A DNA stretch of 64,000 nucleotides from an uncultured Pelagibacteraceae bacterium (lineage in GTDB: Bacteria; Pseudomonadota; Alphaproteobacteria; Pelagibacterales; Pelagibacteraceae), in assembly GCA_902582155.1 (NCBI GenBank), contig CACHRI010000003.1:1-64000 (forward strand), in the 5' to 3' direction. Shown piece after piece: positions 55,170 through 64,000 of the stretch. The notes beneath the pieces are model-generated. The model was given only the letters and a program-made list of their open reading frames with translations. It did not search any database and was not told the DNA's origin. Position 1 is the first letter of the stretch, and each line of letters starts with the position of its first letter. The translations under genes and the position numbers were made by a program.

Positions 55170-57845
55170 ATGAGCCAAATTTTACTTACAGATGTAAGAA
55201 AAAAGTTTTTAGAGTATTTTAAGAAAAATAATCATCAAATAGTAGACTCAAGTAATCTTGTGCCAAATAATGATCCGACTTTAATGTTTACTAATTCTGG
55301 AATGGTTCAATTCAAAAATGTTTTTACAGGATTGGAAAAAAGACCATATAAAACAGCTACAACATCACAAAAATGTGTAAGAGCAGGAGGAAAACATAAT
55401 GACCTTGAAAACGTTGGTTACACTCCAAGACACCACACATTTTTTGAAATGCTTGGCAATTTTTCATTTGGTGATTACTTTAAAGAGCAAGCTATTCATC
55501 ATGCATGGAATTTACTTACAAAAGACTTTAAACTTCCTAAAGAAAAACTTTCAGTAACCGTGTTTCATGAAGATGACGAGTCCTTTAATTTGTGGAAAAA
55601 AATAGCTGGAATAAATGAAAATAGAATTATTAGAATTTCAACTTCTGATAATTTTTGGTCTATGGGTGATACTGGACCATGTGGACCATGTTCAGAAATT
55701 TTTTATGATCATGGAGAGAAATTAAAAGGTGGACCTCCGGGCAGTTCTGATCAAGATGGAGATAGATTTATAGAAATATGGAATCTTGTTTTTATGCAAT
55801 ATGAACAAATTTCTAAAGAAAAAAGAATTAATCTACCAAAACCGTCTGTTGATACAGGTATGGGTTTAGAGAGAATGACCGCTGTTCTTCAAGGCACTCA
55901 TGATAATTATGAAATAGATCATTTTAAAAAAATCATGTCATCTTCTGCAGAGTTAATCAAAGCCCCTATAAATGAAAAATCAATTGCAAGTCACAGAGTA
56001 ATAGCTGATCACTTAAGAGCTAGCAGTTTCTTAATAGCCGAGGGAATTTTACCTTCAAACGAAGGCCGGGGTTACGTGCTTAGAAGAATAATGCGTAGAG
56101 GTATGAGGCATGCTCATTCTCTTGGAAGCAAATTGCCTATTTTTCATAATCTTTTTAAAGTTTTGCTAGATGAAATGAAAAACAGTTATCCTGAATTATC
56201 TGCTGGTAAAGATTTAATAGTTGAAACATTACAAAATGAAGAAGAAAAGTTTTCTACTCTACTCGAAAGAGGAATGAAAATTCTTGATGAAAACTTATCA
56301 AAAGTTAAAAACAATACTCTTCCCGGGTCTGTAGCTTTTAAGCTTTATGATACTTATGGTTTTCCTGTTGATTTAACTGCTGATATTTTACGAACAAAAA
56401 ATATAAAAGTAGATAATGTCTCCTTTGAAAAAGAAATGGAAAAAAGTAAAGCATTAGCAAGAGCCAATTGGAAAGGATCAGGAGACAAATCTATTGAAGA
56501 AAGATGGTTTAAGGTTAGAGAAGAATTAAAACCAACAGAATTTCTTGGATACGAGTTTGATAAAGCTGAGGGAGTTGTTTTAAAATTATCTAAAGATGGC
56601 AAATTTGTTGAAAGTGCTAATGCTGGAGACAAAATTGATATTATAACAAATCAAACTCCATTTTACGGGGAGTCAGGAGGACAGGTTGGAGATCAAGGTA
56701 AAATCTATACGTCAGATTGTGAAATAAATATTAAGGATACACAAAAAAAAATGGGAGATCTTTTTGTTCATTCCGGAGAAATTAAAAAAGGAAAAATTAA
56801 AGTAGGACAAAACGTTAATCTCGAAATAGATATTGAAAAAAGGAATAATTTAAAAGCAAATCACTCAGCCACTCACTTGTTACATGAGTCCCTTAGAAGG
56901 ACACTTGGGAAACATGTTACCCAAAAAGGATCTTTAGTTTCACCCGATAGATTGAGATTTGATTTTAGCCATAATAAACCGATCGTTGAAAAAGAATTGT
57001 CAAAAATTAATGAAATAGTTAACGATATAATTAAAGGCAGTAGTGAAGTTCAAACAAGAATAATGACACCAAAAGAAGCTGTAAAAATGGGTGCATTAGC
57101 ATTATTTGGTGAGAAATACGGAGAAGAAGTAAGAGTAGTATTTATGGGTAAAGAAAATAATGGTTTCTTTTCTACGGAGTTATGTGGAGGCACACATGTT
57201 AAAAATACAAGAGAAGTAGGAAAATTTAAAGTTATAAGTCAATCATCCATTGCCTCTGGAGTAAGAAGAGTAGAAGCTTTAAGAGACAAAAATTTAGAGA
57301 AGTATGAACAGTCTCAAAAACAAGATAAATCTTTTAAAGAAAAAATCTTAAAAGAAGAAATAGAAATTATAAAGAAAGAACTTAAAAATTTAAAATCTAA
57401 ACCAGAATATAAAAATGAATTAAGCTTGTCTGAAAATTTTAAAATTTTAAGCAAACAATTAGAAAAAATAAAAATTGAAAGTGTGAAAAAAGATAAAAAC
57501 AAAAATATAATTAAAGACAAAAAAATCAACAATATAACTCTCAGAGAGCAAATTTTAAAAGATTTTCCACCAAAAGAACTAAGAGGAATTATCGATCAAG
57601 GCAAGAAAGAGATCAAGTCGGGAGTTATAGTAAGTATATCAATTTTTGAAGATAAAATTGGTATAGCAGTAGGAGTTTCTAATGACCTTACCACAAAATA
57701 TGATGCTGTAAATTTAGTAAAAATTGCATCTGAAATTTTAGGTGGCAAAGGGGGCGGAGGTCGCAAAGATTTTGCTCAGGCAGGTGGAATAAATAAAAAT
57801 AAAATTGATGAAGTTTTTAAAGAAATAGCAAAGAAAATTAATTAA
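55170..57845 (+). CDS. alaS: Alanyl-tRNA synthetase
   Basis: The 891-residue class II synthetase has the catalytic core ([36 protein letters not shown]), the editing domain with [12 protein letters not shown] and the zinc-binding [11 protein letters not shown], and the C-terminal [15 protein letters not shown] block. It charges and proofreads tRNA-Ala. Length is about normal. It overlaps icd by eight bases at the convergent 3' ends. Confidence 0.98.
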   Translation: MSQILLTDVRKKFLEYFKKNNHQIVDSSNLVPNNDPTLMFTNSGMVQFKNVFTGLEKRPYKTATTSQKCVRAGGKHNDLENVGYTPRHHTFFEMLGNFSFGDYFKEQAIHHAWNLLTKDFKLPKEKLSVTVFHEDDESFNLWKKIAGINENRIIRISTSDNFWSMGDTGPCGPCSEIFYDHGEKLKGGPPGSSDQDGDRFIEIWNLVFMQYEQISKEKRINLPKPSVDTGMGLERMTAVLQGTHDNYEIDHFKKIMSSSAELIKAPINEKSIASHRVIADHLRASSFLIAEGILPSNEGRGYVLRRIMRRGMRHAHSLGSKLPIFHNLFKVLLDEMKNSYPELSAGKDLIVETLQNEEEKFSTLLERGMKILDENLSKVKNNTLPGSVAFKLYDTYGFPVDLTADILRTKNIKVDNVSFEKEMEKSKALARANWKGSGDKSIEERWFKVREELKPTEFLGYEFDKAEGVVLKLSKDGKFVESANAGDKIDIITNQTPFYGESGGQVGDQGKIYTSDCEINIKDTQKKMGDLFVHSGEIKKGKIKVGQNVNLEIDIEKRNNLKANHSATHLLHESLRRTLGKHVTQKGSLVSPDRLRFDFSHNKPIVEKELSKINEIVNDIIKGSSEVQTRIMTPKEAVKMGALALFGEKYGEEVRVVFMGKENNGFFSTELCGGTHVKNTREVGKFKVISQSSIASGVRRVEALRDKNLEKYEQSQKQDKSFKEKILKEEIEIIKKELKNLKSKPEYKNELSLSENFKILSKQLEKIKIESVKKDKNKNIIKDKKINNITLREQILKDFPPKELRGIIDQGKKEIKSGVIVSISIFEDKIGIAVGVSNDLTTKYDAVNLVKIASEILGGKGGGGRKDFAQAGGINKNKIDEVFKEIAKKIN

Positions 57846-59052
57846 GTTTTTTTTTCAAATTACTGTCTATTGCTTCTAAAAATTGATTTGTAGTAAGATA
57901 CTTTGTTGATTTATCAATTAATATTGCTAAATCTTTGGTCATTGAACCACTTTCAACAGTGTTAATACAGACTTCTTCTAGACTTTTTGAAAATTTAATT
58001 AATTCTTCATTGTTATCGAGTTTTCCTCTATGAGCTAATCCTCTAGTCCAAGCGAATATTGAAGCAATAGGGTTTGTAGATGTTTCTTTTCCTTGTTGGT
58101 GCATCCTGTAATGCCTTGTTACCGTTCCGTGTGCCGCCTCAGATTCTACTGTCTTTCCGTCAGGAGTCATCAAAACACTAGTCATTAATCCTAAGGACCC
58201 AAATCCTTGCGCAACGGTATCTGATTGAACGTCTCCATCATAATTTTTACAAGCCCAAACGTAACCGCCATTCCATTTCATGGCACAAGCAACCATGTCA
58301 TCAATTAATCGATGTTCGTAAGTTAATTTTGATTTTTGAAATTTTTCTTTAAATTCGTTATCAAAGACTTCTTGGAATAAATCTTTAAATCTACCATCAT
58401 AACCTTTTAAAATTGTGTTTTTAGTAGACATATAAACTGGATAATTTCTTTGAAGACCATAGTTCATACAAGCTCTAGCAAAATCTTTAATAGAATTATC
58501 TAAATTATACATTGATAAAGCTACACCTGAACTAGGAAAATTAAATACTTCAAATTCTTTTTTTTGCTTACCATCAGCTGATGTCCATATCATTTCTAAC
58601 TTTCCCTTACCTGGAACAAGAAAATCAGTTGCTCTGTATTGATCTCCAAAAGCATGTCTCCCAATTATAATTGGATTGGTCCAACCTGGAACCAATTTAG
58701 GTACATTTTTACATATTATTGGTTCTCTAAAAACTGTTCCTCCAAGAATATTTCTTATTGTGCCATTGGGCGATCTCCACATCTTTTTTAATTGAAATTC
58801 TTTAACTCTTGCTTCATCAGGTGTTATAGTAGCGCACTTAATACCAACGCCAAATTCTTTAATTGCATTTGCACAATCCACCGTTATTTTGTCCGATGTT
58901 TTGTCTCTGCTTTCTATTCCTAAATCAAAATATTTTATATCTAGCTCTAGATAAGGCTCTATTAGTTTTTTTTTAATAAAAGACCATATAATTCTTGTCA
59001 TTTCATCGCCATCTAGCTCAACTATTGGATTTTTTACCTTAATTTTTGCCAT
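57838..59052 (-). CDS. icd: NADP-dependent isocitrate dehydrogenase
   Basis: The 404-residue protein is of the eukaryote-like NADP-IDH type common in alphaproteobacteria: [66 protein letters not shown] and [12 protein letters not shown]. It makes 2-oxoglutarate and NADPH in the TCA cycle. Isocitrate-binding Ser/Asn/Arg residues are intact. It is divergent from psd by 67 bases. Confidence 0.97.
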   Translation of the reverse strand: MAKIKVKNPIVELDGDEMTRIIWSFIKKKLIEPYLELDIKYFDLGIESRDKTSDKITVDCANAIKEFGVGIKCATITPDEARVKEFQLKKMWRSPNGTIRNILGGTVFREPIICKNVPKLVPGWTNPIIIGRHAFGDQYRATDFLVPGKGKLEMIWTSADGKQKKEFEVFNFPSSGVALSMYNLDNSIKDFARACMNYGLQRNYPVYMSTKNTILKGYDGRFKDLFQEVFDNEFKEKFQKSKLTYEHRLIDDMVACAMKWNGGYVWACKNYDGDVQSDTVAQGFGSLGLMTSVLMTPDGKTVESEAAHGTVTRHYRMHQQGKETSTNPIASIFAWTRGLAHRGKLDNNEELIKFSKSLEEVCINTVESGSMTKDLAILIDKSTKYLTTNQFLEAIDSNLKKKLN

Positions 59053-59119
59053 AAAAATAATTTGATTATGTGAGATTTTTATACATATTAAGGGAAATTA
59101 TCAAACTTTAATAATAAAT

Positions 59120-59767
59120 ATGATGGATAACATTTTTCCAAAATTGCATAAAGAAGGCTATAAATTTTTAGCTATTTCAATAATTATAATGATAATTATT
59201 TGGTTTTTTTCAAGCCTCTTGGCAACGCTCATGCTATTAGTAACTATCTGGGTATATTATTTTTTTAGAGATCCTGATCGTATTTCAATTGGTGACAATG
59301 CCTTTCTAGTAAGTCCAGCAGATGGTTTAATAACAGACATTACTGAAATAAATGGACCTGAGGAACTTAACTTGGAAAATAAGAAATTTACTAAAATAAG
59401 TATTTTTATGAATGTATTCAATTGTCATGTTAACAGAACTCCCATTGATGGGAAAATTGAGGAGATTTTTTACAAACCTGGAAAATTTCTTAATGCATCA
59501 TTGGATAAAGCTAGCAAAGAGAATGAGAGAAATTACTACAAAATAATATCATCGAAAGGAGAGGAAATTATAATAGTTCAAATAGCTGGTCTTATTGCAA
59601 GAAGAATTGTTTGCGAAGTTAATAAAGGTCAAAATTTATCACAAGGAGAACGAATAGGAATGATAAGATTTGGAAGTAGGGTAGATATTTTTTTTAATAA
59701 CAAAAAAATATTAGCTAAACTTGGTCAAAATGTTACAGCTGGGGAAAGTTTGTTAGCGAAAGACTAA
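59120..59767 (+). CDS. psd: Phosphatidylserine decarboxylase proenzyme
   Basis: The 215-residue protein is the short PSD type. It has an N-terminal membrane segment (about residues 15-48), VSPADGLI, FMNVFNCHVNRTPIDG and the self-cleavage site IRFGSRVD (Gly185-Ser186), where the Ser becomes the pyruvoyl group. It makes phosphatidylethanolamine. ATG codons at 59120 and 59123 are both possible starts. pssA follows immediately with a one-base overlap, giving a complete phosphatidylserine-to-PE pair. Confidence 0.96.
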   Translation: MMDNIFPKLHKEGYKFLAISIIIMIIIWFFSSLLATLMLLVTIWVYYFFRDPDRISIGDNAFLVSPADGLITDITEINGPEELNLENKKFTKISIFMNVFNCHVNRTPIDGKIEEIFYKPGKFLNASLDKASKENERNYYKIISSKGEEIIIVQIAGLIARRIVCEVNKGQNLSQGERIGMIRFGSRVDIFFNNKKILAKLGQNVTAGESLLAKD

Positions 59768-60555
59768 TGGAAGAAAAAAAATTTAAAATTGTTCAATCAA
59801 AAAAAACAAGATATATTTTGCCCAATATATTAACTTTGGCTGGTGTTTGTTTAGGAATAAGTTCAATCAAATTTTCTCTTGATTTAAATTTTAAAATGGC
59901 CGTAATTTTTATAATTTTGGCAGCTATCTTAGACGCATTAGACGGTAGAATAGCAAGACTTATAAAAGGAACCTCAGATTTTGGCAAAGAACTAGACTCT
60001 TTAACAGATTTTGTAAGTTTTGGAATAGCACCTGCATTAATAATTTATTTTTGGGAACTAAATAAATACGGAAAATTAGGTTGGGCTATAACATTAATTT
60101 ATTCTGTGTGCTGTGTTTTAAGACTTGCGAGATTTAATTTAACAAAATTTGAAAATGATGAAGAATGGAAACAAAACTATTTTGAAGGAGTGCCATCTCC
60201 GATCGGTGCTTTATTAATATTATCACCCTTGATATTAGAACTATCTGATATAAACTTAGTATTTAATAAATCATATTATGTTCCTATCTTTACAATTTTA
60301 ATCGCAGTACTTTTAATCAGCAAAATACCAACGTATTCATTTAAAAAAATAAAGATTAGACCAACATTAACTGTATTTATTTTATTTGGTATCGGAATAT
60401 CATTTGTAACTTTAATGTTTTTTACTTTTGAAACTTTAATTGTTTTTTGCTTCATGTATTTAGCATCAATACCGTTAGCTTGTTACACTTTTTACAACAC
60501 TATAAAAAAAGATAAAGATAAAAATTCAGAGGATGAACATGAAGATATTTTATAA
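59767..60555 (+). CDS. pssA: CDP-diacylglycerol-serine O-phosphatidyltransferase
   Basis: The 262-residue membrane enzyme has the CDP-alcohol phosphotransferase motif D-G-x2-A-R-x8-G-x3-D-x3-D (Asp59, Gly60, Ala63, Arg64, Gly73, Asp77, Asp81) and several membrane segments. It makes phosphatidylserine for psd just upstream. The start overlaps psd by one base and the stop overlaps rlmE by one base. Confidence 0.95.
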   Translation: MEEKKFKIVQSKKTRYILPNILTLAGVCLGISSIKFSLDLNFKMAVIFIILAAILDALDGRIARLIKGTSDFGKELDSLTDFVSFGIAPALIIYFWELNKYGKLGWAITLIYSVCCVLRLARFNLTKFENDEEWKQNYFEGVPSPIGALLILSPLILELSDINLVFNKSYYVPIFTILIAVLLISKIPTYSFKKIKIRPTLTVFILFGIGISFVTLMFFTFETLIVFCFMYLASIPLACYTFYNTIKKDKDKNSEDEHEDIL

Positions 60556-61172
60556 TGAGGAAAAACAAGAGTTCAAAAAGTTGGATCATTCAACAACACA
60601 GAGATAAATATTTTAAAGAAGCTAAAAGTTCTGGATATAGATCTAGGTCAGCATACAAATTGCTAGAATTAAATGAAAAATTTAAATTTTTAAATAATTG
60701 CCACTCTGTTATTGATTTAGGGAGCAGCCCAGGAGGTTGGTCACAAGCTATTAAAAGGAACACCAAAAATTGTAAAATTCTTGCAATCGATATAAAAGAA
60801 ATGGAAAAAATTAACGGAATTGATTTTTTGCGATGTGATTTCTTGGAAGATAATTCAAAAGAAAAAATATTGAAATTCTTTAACGATAAAGCAGATGTGC
60901 TTGTTTCTGATATGGCTGCAAATACAACTGGAAATAAAGATTTAGACTGCATAAGAACTAATCTTTTATGCTCAGAAGTGATTAATTTTTCTCGATTCGT
61001 TGTTAAAAAAGGGGGTACCGTTATAGCTAAGCTTTTCAATGGATATGATTTTCTAGATGTTAAAAAATTAGCAGAAAAAAAATTCGAAAAAGTGAACTTT
61101 TTCAAACCGAATTCTAGTAAAGATTTTTCAAAAGAAACTTATATACATTGTAAGGGATTTAAGACTTTATAA
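60555..61172 (+). CDS. rlmE: 23S rRNA 2'-O-methyltransferase RlmE (FtsJ)
   Basis: The 205-residue methyltransferase has YRSRSAYKLLELNEKF (Lys35), the SAM motif VIDLGSSPGGWSQ, ILAIDIKEM, VLVSDMAANTTG (Asp119) and GGTVIAKLFNG (Lys159). These are catalytic residues of the K-D-K-E tetrad. It methylates U2552 of 23S rRNA. It is the third gene of the psd-pssA-rlmE overlap chain; guaB follows after 26 bases. Confidence 0.96.
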   Translation: MRKNKSSKSWIIQQHRDKYFKEAKSSGYRSRSAYKLLELNEKFKFLNNCHSVIDLGSSPGGWSQAIKRNTKNCKILAIDIKEMEKINGIDFLRCDFLEDNSKEKILKFFNDKADVLVSDMAANTTGNKDLDCIRTNLLCSEVINFSRFVVKKGGTVIAKLFNGYDFLDVKKLAEKKFEKVNFFKPNSSKDFSKETYIHCKGFKTL

Positions 61173-61198
61173 ATTTATTAAATTGTATATAAGTTTAT

Positions 61199-62278
61199 AT
61201 GGAACCAATAAAAGAAGCCCTTACATTTGATGATGTTTTGCTACTTCCCAGATATTCTAGCGTTGTACCCTCTGAAACAAATATAAATACAAAACTGTCA
61301 AATTCTATAAGCTTAAAATTGCCATTTATATCTTCTGCAATGGACACGGTAACCGAGTCAAAAATGGCAATAGCTATAGCTAAAAATGGGGGAATGGGAG
61401 TTATTCATAGAAATTTACCAATTAATCTGCAAAGCAGCGAAGTTAAAAAGGTAAAAAATCTTAAATTAATAGTTGGCGCAGCCATTGGAACTTCAAGAAA
61501 AGAACTTGCCCGAGCAAAAAGTTTAATCGACTGCGGTGTTGATATGATCGTAATTGATACTGCTCATGGGCACAGTAAAAATGTTTTAAATATTTTAAAC
61601 TCAGTAAAAAAATTTTCGAAAAAAACCACTTTATGTGTTGGAAATATAGCTACTTCGGAGGCAGCAAAATCTTTATATAACGCTGGCGCAGACATTTTGA
61701 AAGTTGGAATAGGTCCTGGGTCGATTTGCACAACAAGAATGGTCGCCGGCATTGGTGTTCCACAAATTACAGCAATATTAAATGTAAAAAAAGCTATGAA
61801 CAAAAAGAAAATTAAAATTATTTCTGATGGGGGAATTAAATTTTCTGGCGATATAATTAAAGCAGTAGCAGCTGGAGCCGATGCAATTATGATGGGCTCC
61901 ATTTTTGCAGGAACAGAGGAAAGTCCCGGAAAAAAATTTAAGTTAAAAAATAGATTATATAAAATTTATAGAGGCATGGGATCCATTGGTGCAATGTCCT
62001 CAGGTTCTTCAGATAGATATTTTCAAAAAAATTATAAAGACAAATCGAAATTTGTACCCGAGGGAGTTGAGAGTCGAGTGCTTTATAAAGGTCCAGTAAA
62101 AAATATTATTTATCAATTACAAGGTGGTCTAAGATCATCCATGGGCTATATAGGAGCCCAAAAACTAATCGATGTTCGTAAGAAATCAAAATTTATAAAG
62201 ATTACAAAAGCTGGATTTTATGAAAGTATGGTCCACAGCGTTGAAGCTATTAAAACGACTTTAAATTACAAATTATGA
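61199..62278 (+). CDS. guaB: IMP dehydrogenase lacking the CBS (Bateman) domains
   Basis: The 359-residue protein has the IMPDH barrel: ALTFDDVLLLPRYS, MDTVTESKMAIAIAKNGGMG, catalytic loop GIGPGSICTTR (Cys177), SDGGIKFSGDI, IMMGSIFAGTEESPG, YRGMGSIGAM and QGGLRSSMGYIGA. Usual bacterial enzymes have about 480-490 residues, with two CBS domains inserted after the HRNL/EVKKVKN segment. Here the barrel continues directly from EVKKVKN (81-87) to LIVGAAIGT (90-98). It oxidises IMP to XMP with NAD. Loss of CBS domains should remove nucleotide control. The ATG of the next gene overlaps its stop. Confidence 0.95.
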   Translation: MEPIKEALTFDDVLLLPRYSSVVPSETNINTKLSNSISLKLPFISSAMDTVTESKMAIAIAKNGGMGVIHRNLPINLQSSEVKKVKNLKLIVGAAIGTSRKELARAKSLIDCGVDMIVIDTAHGHSKNVLNILNSVKKFSKKTTLCVGNIATSEAAKSLYNAGADILKVGIGPGSICTTRMVAGIGVPQITAILNVKKAMNKKKIKIISDGGIKFSGDIIKAVAAGADAIMMGSIFAGTEESPGKKFKLKNRLYKIYRGMGSIGAMSSGSSDRYFQKNYKDKSKFVPEGVESRVLYKGPVKNIIYQLQGGLRSSMGYIGAQKLIDVRKKSKFIKITKAGFYESMVHSVEAIKTTLNYKL

Positions 62279-62697
62279 AAAAAATTTTATATTTATCAAT
62301 TATTTTTTTATCCTTTGGTATTTGTCAATTATTTGCTGATTTAAATAATTTTCAGAAAGGTAAAAGTTTTTATGAAGAAAAAAAATATGATCAAGCAAAA
62401 TTTAAATTTGAACAAGATATCGTTTTTAATCCAAGAAATGAAGAGTCATACTTATATTTATCAAAAATATATAAATTGAAAAAAAATGATGATTTAGAAG
62501 AAAGCAACTTAAAAACGGTTATATTGCTGAATCCTAAAAATGAAGAAGCAATTTTAAATTTAACACTTCTTAAAATTAGAAAATCAAATTATTCAGAAAC
62601 AAAAGAATTAATTAAAAACTTCAAATCAGTTTGTAAAAATTTATGCAAAAAATCATCAAGCTTACAAAAAAAGTTAGATGATATATTAAATAAATAA
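62275..62697 (+). CDS. Small exported TPR-repeat protein
   Basis: The 140-residue protein has a signal peptide (ILYLSIIFLSFGICQLFA, about residues 4-21) and TPR-like helices (GKSFYEEKKYDQAKFKFEQD, LYLSKIYKLKKNDDLEES). It is likely periplasmic, with protein-binding function. I do not recognise a specific family. It lies between guaB and guaA, overlapping guaB by ATGA and abutting guaA, so it is co-expressed with GMP synthesis for no obvious reason. The C-terminus has two Cys (VCKNLCKK). Confidence 0.75.
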   Translation: MKKILYLSIIFLSFGICQLFADLNNFQKGKSFYEEKKYDQAKFKFEQDIVFNPRNEESYLYLSKIYKLKKNDDLEESNLKTVILLNPKNEEAILNLTLLKIRKSNYSETKELIKNFKSVCKNLCKKSSSLQKKLDDILNK

Positions 62698-64000
62698 ATG
62701 CCAACAAACAGTAATTTTACAAGGAAAAATAAGATCATTATAATTGATTTTGGATCACAGGTGACAAAACTTATAGCTAGGAGAATAAGAGAGCTGAAAG
62801 TTTATTGTGAAATTTTAAATCTCCAAGAATTTAAAAAAATAAGAAATTTTGACAAGATAAAAGGCATAATATTATCAGGGGGACCATCTACTGTCACATC
62901 AAAAAACTATCCTAAAATTCAAAAAGAAATTTTTCTTAAAAATATTCCAGTGCTTGGTATTTGTTATGGTTTACAGCTTATATCAAAAATTTTTGGCGGA
63001 AAGATTAAAAAATCGTCAAAAAAAAGAGAATTTGGTCAAGCCATTTTAATCGAAAAAGAACGATCTAAACTGTTTAAAAATTTTTATAAAAATAAAAGAT
63101 CAAACGTTTGGATGAGTCATCAAGATGCAGTTATTAAACTGCCAAAAAATTTTATCAATTTAGCCTCTACTTCAAATTCTAAATTTACTGCTATACAGCA
63201 TATAAAAAAAAAAATATTTGGAATACAATTTCATCCAGAAGTCACTCATACGGAAAAGGGTTATCAAATAATAAAAAATTTCGTATTAGATATTTGTAGA
63301 ATTAAAAAAAATTGGTTTATCAACACTGAAAAAAATAGGATTATAAAAGACTTGAAAAATTTATTAAAAAAAGACAAGGTTATTTGCGCTCTTTCAGGTG
63401 GGGTAGATAGCAGTGTAGCGGCAGTGCTAATTAATAAAGCCATTAAAAAAAATCTCAAATGTATAATGGTAGACACAGGGTTATTAAGAAAAAATGAATT
63501 TAAATCATCACTTAAAATATTTAAAAATAGATATAAACTAAATGTTAAAATTATTAACGCAAAAAATGTATTTCTTAAAAAACTAAAAAATATTAAAGAT
63601 CCTGAGAGAAAAAGAAAAATAATTGGAAATCAATTTATAAGATTGTTTGAAAAAGAAGCGAGAAAATTCAAAAATGTAAAATATCTTGCTCAAGGTACTT
63701 TATATCCTGATATTATAGAAAGTAAGTCTTTTTCTGGCAGTAAGACATCTAAAATTAAATCTCATCATAATGTTGGAGGTTTGCCAAAAAGAATGAAACT
63801 TAAATTAGTAGAACCGCTAAAAGAGTTGTTTAAAGATGAAGTAAGAAATTTAGGAAGATCCTTAGGCATGGGTAATCCTATATTGCAAAAACATCCTTTC
63901 CCAGGACCAGGCTTAGCAATAAGAATTTTAGGTAAGATTACTAAAAATAGGATAAAAATTCTCCAAGAAGCGGATGATATATATATTAATACTTTAAAAG
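62698..64000 (+). CDS. guaA: GMP synthase (glutamine-hydrolysing), 3' end cut by window edge
   Basis: A frame opens with ATG at 62698, directly after the TPR gene stop, and stays open to the window edge (434 codons). It encodes the class I amidotransferase domain (IIIIDFGSQVTKLIARR, KGIILSGGPST, catalytic Cys in VLGICYGLQL, His/Glu in GIQFHPEVTH) and the ATP pyrophosphatase domain (CALSGGVDSSVAAVL, LAQGTLYPDIIES, HHNVGGLP, HPFPGPGLAIRIL). About 90 C-terminal residues of the dimerisation domain are missing beyond the edge. It converts XMP from GuaB to GMP. Confidence 0.97.
   Translation, partial: MPTNSNFTRKNKIIIIDFGSQVTKLIARRIRELKVYCEILNLQEFKKIRNFDKIKGIILSGGPSTVTSKNYPKIQKEIFLKNIPVLGICYGLQLISKIFGGKIKKSSKKREFGQAILIEKERSKLFKNFYKNKRSNVWMSHQDAVIKLPKNFINLASTSNSKFTAIQHIKKKIFGIQFHPEVTHTEKGYQIIKNFVLDICRIKKNWFINTEKNRIIKDLKNLLKKDKVICALSGGVDSSVAAVLINKAIKKNLKCIMVDTGLLRKNEFKSSLKIFKNRYKLNVKIINAKNVFLKKLKNIKDPERKRKIIGNQFIRLFEKEARKFKNVKYLAQGTLYPDIIESKSFSGSKTSKIKSHHNVGGLPKRMKLKLVEPLKELFKDEVRNLGRSLGMGNPILQKHPFPGPGLAIRILGKITKNRIKILQEADDIYINTLK

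Noticed and set aside
55010-55222. 70-codon ORF bridging the DUF779 and alaS genes
   Set aside because: It overlaps both well-supported genes in another frame and has no recognisable features.
60590-61105. 171-codon minus-strand ORF inside rlmE
   Set aside because: Long, but fully within the coding region of a well-supported methyltransferase and without any family signature.

Overview
The window is a very AT-rich, gene-dense stretch of an alphaproteobacterial chromosome. Gene content, order and composition fit the marine SAR11 clade (Candidatus Pelagibacter or a close relative). Pointers to this are the yebC-ruvC/tol-pal/tilS-ftsH-folP-glmM order of alphaproteobacteria, a blue-tuned proteorhodopsin followed by a ferredoxin/reductase/glutathione-transferase cassette, Lys/Ile/Asn-rich proteins, and almost no intergenic DNA. 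I count 65 protein genes (one of them a tentative 39-residue ORF) and two tRNAs. There is no rRNA, CRISPR, insertion sequence or prophage. No stretch of more than 300 bases lacks a gene.

Layout. Positions 42-2623 hold 5-formyl-THF cyclo-ligase, a YmdB-like phosphoesterase, YebC and a divergent RuvC-like nuclease. Positions 2676-7523 hold the full Tol-Pal envelope system (tolQ, tolR, tolA, tolB, pal, cpoB). Positions 7489-14994 hold tilS, ftsH, folP, glmM, thiD and purA. On the minus strand follow rpoH and rluD, then tRNA-Arg(TCG). Abutting this tRNA is a minus-strand run of a GT17 glycosyltransferase, a 2-oxoglutarate/Fe(II)-oxygenase-like protein, an ABC-2 exporter and the Sua5-type tsaC. 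Positions 21103-26861 hold xseB, ispA, dxs, aroC, pdxH and a long-chain polyprenyl synthase. Positions 27004-35227 hold an S49 peptidase, glyQ, glyS, pyruvate phosphate dikinase and nadC/nadA. After tRNA-Leu(GAG) comes a one-carbon pair, NAD-formate dehydrogenase facing formate-THF ligase. Then come a racemase, YgfZ, dihydroorotase and propionyl-CoA synthetase. Positions 43568-46374 are the proteorhodopsin region. The rest holds a DksA homologue, two surface glycosyltransferases, a GFA-family protein, a glycerate kinase with TolC, recA, an aldehyde dehydrogenase with a DUF779 partner, alaS, icd, psd-pssA-rlmE, and a guaB-TPR-guaA operon whose last gene runs off the right edge.

The genes are mostly housekeeping. 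The clearest accessory or lineage-specific parts are the proteorhodopsin/redox cassette, the tRNA-Arg-adjacent glycosyl/ABC block, the formate oxidation/activation pair and the aldehyde dehydrogenase-DUF779 pair. Streamlining is extreme. Nearly every convergent gene pair overlaps or touches at its stop codons, and several divergent starts lie only 20-40 bases apart. Two genes look reduced relative to their families: an IMP dehydrogenase without its CBS domains, and a ruvC position occupied by a divergent RuvC with no ruvA or ruvB beside it.

Clear intrinsic terminators are visible only after pal and after proteorhodopsin. Other structured sites are a perfect GC-rich hairpin before the DUF779 gene, a nested palindrome just before formate dehydrogenase, dyads before proteorhodopsin and recA, and a G/C-stem hairpin after recA. 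These are read from sequence alone and are untested.
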